From SYIM01 sp039800325 (GTDB taxonomy: Bacteria; Pseudomonadota; Gammaproteobacteria; Burkholderiales; Burkholderiaceae_E), in NCBI GenBank assembly GCA_039800325.1, contig JBDLQY010000260.1, positions 15,496 to 79,495 on the forward strand: a DNA stretch of 64,000 nt. The letters are read 5' to 3'. A model generated the notes under the pieces. That model saw nothing but the letters and a program-made list of their open reading frames with translations, did not search any database and was not told the origin of the DNA. The first letter of the stretch is position 1, and each line of letters begins with the position of its first letter. The position numbers and the translations under genes were made by a program. Positions 61,412 through 64,000 of the stretch are shown piece after piece.

Positions 61412-64000
61412 TCAGTCGATCGGCAACTCCTGCCGCTTATTGTATTGACGCTTGACATAGCTGCTCTCGGGCGCGTTTTTGATGATGTCAAAGCTTTCCT
61501 GCCCCCAACGATTCGGTGCGATCACATGACCAGCCCGCTGAAGTGATCGAAGATGCTTCTGAACCACCTCAAGCCGCTTGATGCTTGCTTTAAGTTCAGC
61601 CGGGTGCAACAAGGTTCCGAGTTCTTCAGCCAGACGGGCCGGATTAAGCGCCATGATGGCGTCAAACTGAGTCTGATCAGCCATAGGGGGAAGCCCCTGC
61701 CCATGAAACGCTCGAGTGGGCCCCTGATCGTCACGCCACATCATCCCGTCCGGATGGTTGACACGTCCGCCGTCCGTTGTATAACCGCCACCGAAACTCA
61801 CATCATTGTCGATGCCCACATAACGCTGCCCATCGGCTGAACGCATGATGTTTTCATCATGGCTGTCGGCCGCGCCGCTGATGGCATGGAGCCACTGCAG
61901 GCCAATGAGCGTGCGCTGCCATTCACCGTCCGCAGGTTTCAGAGGCGGGATATGGTCGCCCTGACTCAGCAGGATTTGATAACGCCCGCCCACCTTTATT
62001 GCCTGCGCCTTCACCCCAAGACGTTTCGCGTAATCGTTAAAGAGAGAGTTGCCTGCAAACCGGGCTAACTGCTTACCCAGGGGGGTATTGGTGATATCAA
62101 CCGGGGGACGCCAGGTTTTCCAGGTCCGCGCGGTCGTGCCGCCCACCCGCTGCATCAGCAGACCGGGCCGGCCACCGACCACCGCCAGCTCGCACTGTGG
62201 CACCACCTGGAAACCCAGGGCCTGATCCAGACGGGCATGGGCGACATTACGCAACTCATAGCGCGGCGCCTTCAGCGTAATACCGACCATAGCCGCAGCG
62301 AACGAGTAGAAATCACCATCACGGGGTATCTGCAGAGGTTTGAAGACGCCCTCGCGCACCTGCTGCGTGACGAGGTCCTGAAATTTCACCGAGTAAACCT
62401 TATTCAAAGCGCCTGCCCCCAATTCGCGGGGAGCGCCGCTTGATGATCCAAGCGCCAGATCGCGTCGAACGGTGTGCTCATTGACCGGAACAATCAGCGC
62501 ATCATTCTCATAAACCGACCTGAATACCTTTACCGTGTCGTCACTGGCGGGCCAGCCCGCATGCGCCAACAGAAGTGCCTCGACGCGACTAAAGGGCTGA
62601 GAGCCCAGCATGTCACAACTGAGAAGGGCCTCAACCCGGGATTCATCAGGCGGGGATTGAGATAGTCGGGCGACGGCAGCAGCTGATACGCCCGCATCGA
62701 GCAAAGCCATCACATCACCGATGACGAGCGCGGGCTGAATACCCGCCTGCTGAAGCGCGGCAGCCTCAGAGCGCAAAAGCCTTTCACCGTCAGCAGCCGG
62801 CTCGCGCAGCCAGCCCAGCGCGGCATCATCGGGCAACTGCCTGACGCCCTGCAGAGCGTCAGCAAATGCGAGCCCCCGGGATACCTGATAGACCACTTCA
62901 TCGACCGACAGCTGGTCAGCCTTAATCCGCAGCAACTGCTCCGCTGTCACACCCACCTGATCCGCCTTGGCAATCTCCCCGGCAGTGATACCAACCTGCC
63001 CAAGCTGCTGAGCCGCCTTGGGGTCGAAACCCGCCCGGGCACAGGCCATGCCAACGTCGGCTGGCACATTTCTTTTTGAATACTGCTGCGCGACCTCCGC
63101 CCACTTGCGACGACCCGCGACCGTCATCTCGAGCAGTTGCTGGTTGGGATCGCCCGCCTCAATAAAGGCTTGCAGGTAGGCACGCCGCGGAGCCAGGGAC
63201 GCTTTGAAATCGGGGTCATCCGCGTTAATGGCCAGCGCTCTCGGCGAAAGGCCCAGCGCCAGACCATCATCGATCTGTTGAGGTGTGTAAGCTTTTTCAC
63301 CTACCAGAAACGCGAGCGTTTCAATCGCTGTCTTCGCGTCACGCGAAAGCTCTGGATAGCGAAGTAGGGACAGTGCAGCCAGCGTCAAGGTCTCACCCGC
63401 GAGCAGCGCCGCCTGCCCCGCAGAACTGGGGGCGATGCCCGCTTCACGCGCGACACCCGCCAAAGACACATCAACACCCGCGCGAGCGTAGTCGAGCAGC
63501 TGCGCGACACTGGCGACCCGATCGTCGACGACGACGGGCTGCTGCGGATCGTCCAGTCGCTCAACCAGTATTTCGACAAAGCTTCGCTCAATTGTCATGC
63601 TGGCGGACAGATCCCGAAGCACGACTCGACGAACCAGCGAAGCACGCGCCGCATAACGGTCGATCGCCGTCTGAAGAGCCGTGAGCGCGTGGGAGATATC
63701 CTGCACCTGCTTGTGCAAGTCTTCAGGCTTACTCGCGGGAGGCTGCTCATACAGGTTCTTTACGGAATCGGCCTGCTCGAGAAGCGCCTTGTAGCGCTGA
63801 TCGCGCCGGATCGTCATGCCCAGAAAAAACCAGTCCCGCTTGGGCGCCCGATTCTGCAGCGCAGGCAAGCGTCGCAAATCATGTGCACCCATCGTCGGCT
63901 GCCGAAATTTTCCCACCTGAGCTCGTTTAAGCAAGGCGGAAAGTTCGGAAGATCCATTCGCCCTGAGGTCTGCAGCCCAGGCGAAAGGCTTGAGTTGAAC
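61412..64000 (-). CDS. Large helical protein with PI3/4-kinase-like C-terminal domain (5' end cut by window)
   Basis: At least 862 residues. The frame is open to the window edge, and the first codon that could start inside the window (TTG 63934) is probably not the real start. The first ~480 residues are helical, with repeated phrases such as GITAGEIAKADQVGVTAEQLLRIKADQLSVDEV and GVSAAAVARL. The C-terminal region shows a glycine-rich loop, GAGALNKVYSVKF (about 508 from TTG), a lysine in GVFKPLQI (about 530), and DSHDENIM (about 691) followed by GIDNDVSFG (about 709). These resemble the ATP loop, catalytic loop and DFG-like loop of PI3/4-kinase fold enzymes. It could be a secreted effector or a housekeeping kinase; no secretion genes are in the window. 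Confidence 0.62.
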   Translation of the reverse strand, partial: VQLKPFAWAADLRANGSSELSALLKRAQVGKFRQPTMGAHDLRRLPALQNRAPKRDWFFLGMTIRRDQRYKALLEQADSVKNLYEQPPASKPEDLHKQVQDISHALTALQTAIDRYAARASLVRRVVLRDLSASMTIERSFVEILVERLDDPQQPVVVDDRVASVAQLLDYARAGVDVSLAGVAREAGIAPSSAGQAALLAGETLTLAALSLLRYPELSRDAKTAIETLAFLVGEKAYTPQQIDDGLALGLSPRALAINADDPDFKASLAPRRAYLQAFIEAGDPNQQLLEMTVAGRRKWAEVAQQYSKRNVPADVGMACARAGFDPKAAQQLGQVGITAGEIAKADQVGVTAEQLLRIKADQLSVDEVVYQVSRGLAFADALQGVRQLPDDAALGWLREPAADGERLLRSEAAALQQAGIQPALVIGDVMALLDAGVSAAAVARLSQSPPDESRVEALLSCDMLGSQPFSRVEALLLAHAGWPASDDTVKVFRSVYENDALIVPVNEHTVRRDLALGSSSGAPRELGAGALNKVYSVKFQDLVTQQVREGVFKPLQIPRDGDFYSFAAAMVGITLKAPRYELRNVAHARLDQALGFQVVPQCELAVVGGRPGLLMQRVGGTTARTWKTWRPPVDITNTPLGKQLARFAGNSLFNDYAKRLGVKAQAIKVGGRYQILLSQGDHIPPLKPADGEWQRTLIGLQWLHAISGAADSHDENIMRSADGQRYVGIDNDVSFGGGYTTDGGRVNHPDGMMWRDDQGPTRAFHGQGLPPMADQTQFDAIMALNPARLAEELGTLLHPAELKASIKRLEVVQKHLRSLQRAGHVIAPNRWGQESFDIIKNAPESSYVKRQYNKRQELPID

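Overview
The window looks like a chromosome segment of a betaproteobacterium of the order Burkholderiales, most likely Alcaligenaceae-like. The pointers are the block leuC-leuD-leuB-asd-fimV-truA-trpF-trpB-trpA-accD-folC-dedD-cvpA-purF-metZ, all on the minus strand, two Bug-type (TctC-like) periplasmic receptors, and a generally GC-rich, tightly packed gene layout. I see no rRNA, tRNA, CRISPR array, insertion sequence or phage module. The taxon is inferred from gene order and family content only.

Layout. (1) 1-2.1 kb: 3' part of dnaE2/imuC, followed by a 42-bp tandem repeat that runs into the end of a convergent Bug receptor gene. (2) 2.15-11.0 kb, minus strand: a catabolic island with a formylglycine sulfatase, a DUF4432 aldose-epimerase-like protein, an ABC sugar importer lacking its ATPase, a Gfo/Idh/MocA oxidoreductase and a dienelactone-hydrolase-like enzyme. 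It is bounded by a divergent LysR regulator with a clear inverted repeat between them, then an SDR and a pirin. (3) 13.7-34.8 kb, minus strand: core biosynthesis (methionine, purine, folate, fatty acid, tryptophan, lysine/threonine branch, leucine, chorismate, glutamyl-tRNA). (4) 34.8-40.2 kb, minus strand: a purine-ureide module (PuuE-like allantoinase, AllA-like ureidoglycolate lyase) with a complete PotABCD-type importer. (5) 40.5-46.1 kb, plus strand: an SDR lacking the catalytic tyrosine, a Bug receptor, TcuA and TcuB (tricarballylate/citrate-type oxidation) and an epoxide hydrolase. (6) 46.2-50.1 kb: hydroxy-acid metabolism (FMN hydroxy-acid oxidase, enolase-superfamily dehydratase, D-2-hydroxyacid dehydrogenase, RidA). 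(7) 50.2-55.6 kb: a polar amino-acid type ABC importer split into two places, around a Rieske oxygenase and a GST-HD-AhpD-like operon. (8) 55.8-57.1 kb: a type II NADH dehydrogenase-like flavoprotein. (9) 57.1-58.6 kb: a potentially structured leader, an intact archease gene and an rtcB gene with what looks like a large in-frame internal deletion. (10) 58.6-64 kb, minus strand: a poorly known cluster of a J-domain/zinc-ribbon protein, a membrane PH-like/zinc-ribbon protein, an anchorless TonB-C-like protein and a very large helical protein with a PI3/4-kinase-like C-terminal domain, cut by the window end.

The strongest leads are the internally deleted rtcB beside an intact archease, and the kinase-like protein with its small TonB-C, zinc-ribbon and J-domain neighbours. 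The catabolic modules appear to be separate uptake-plus-enzyme units for organic acids, ureides and possibly sulfated sugars. Their substrates cannot be fixed from sequence alone.
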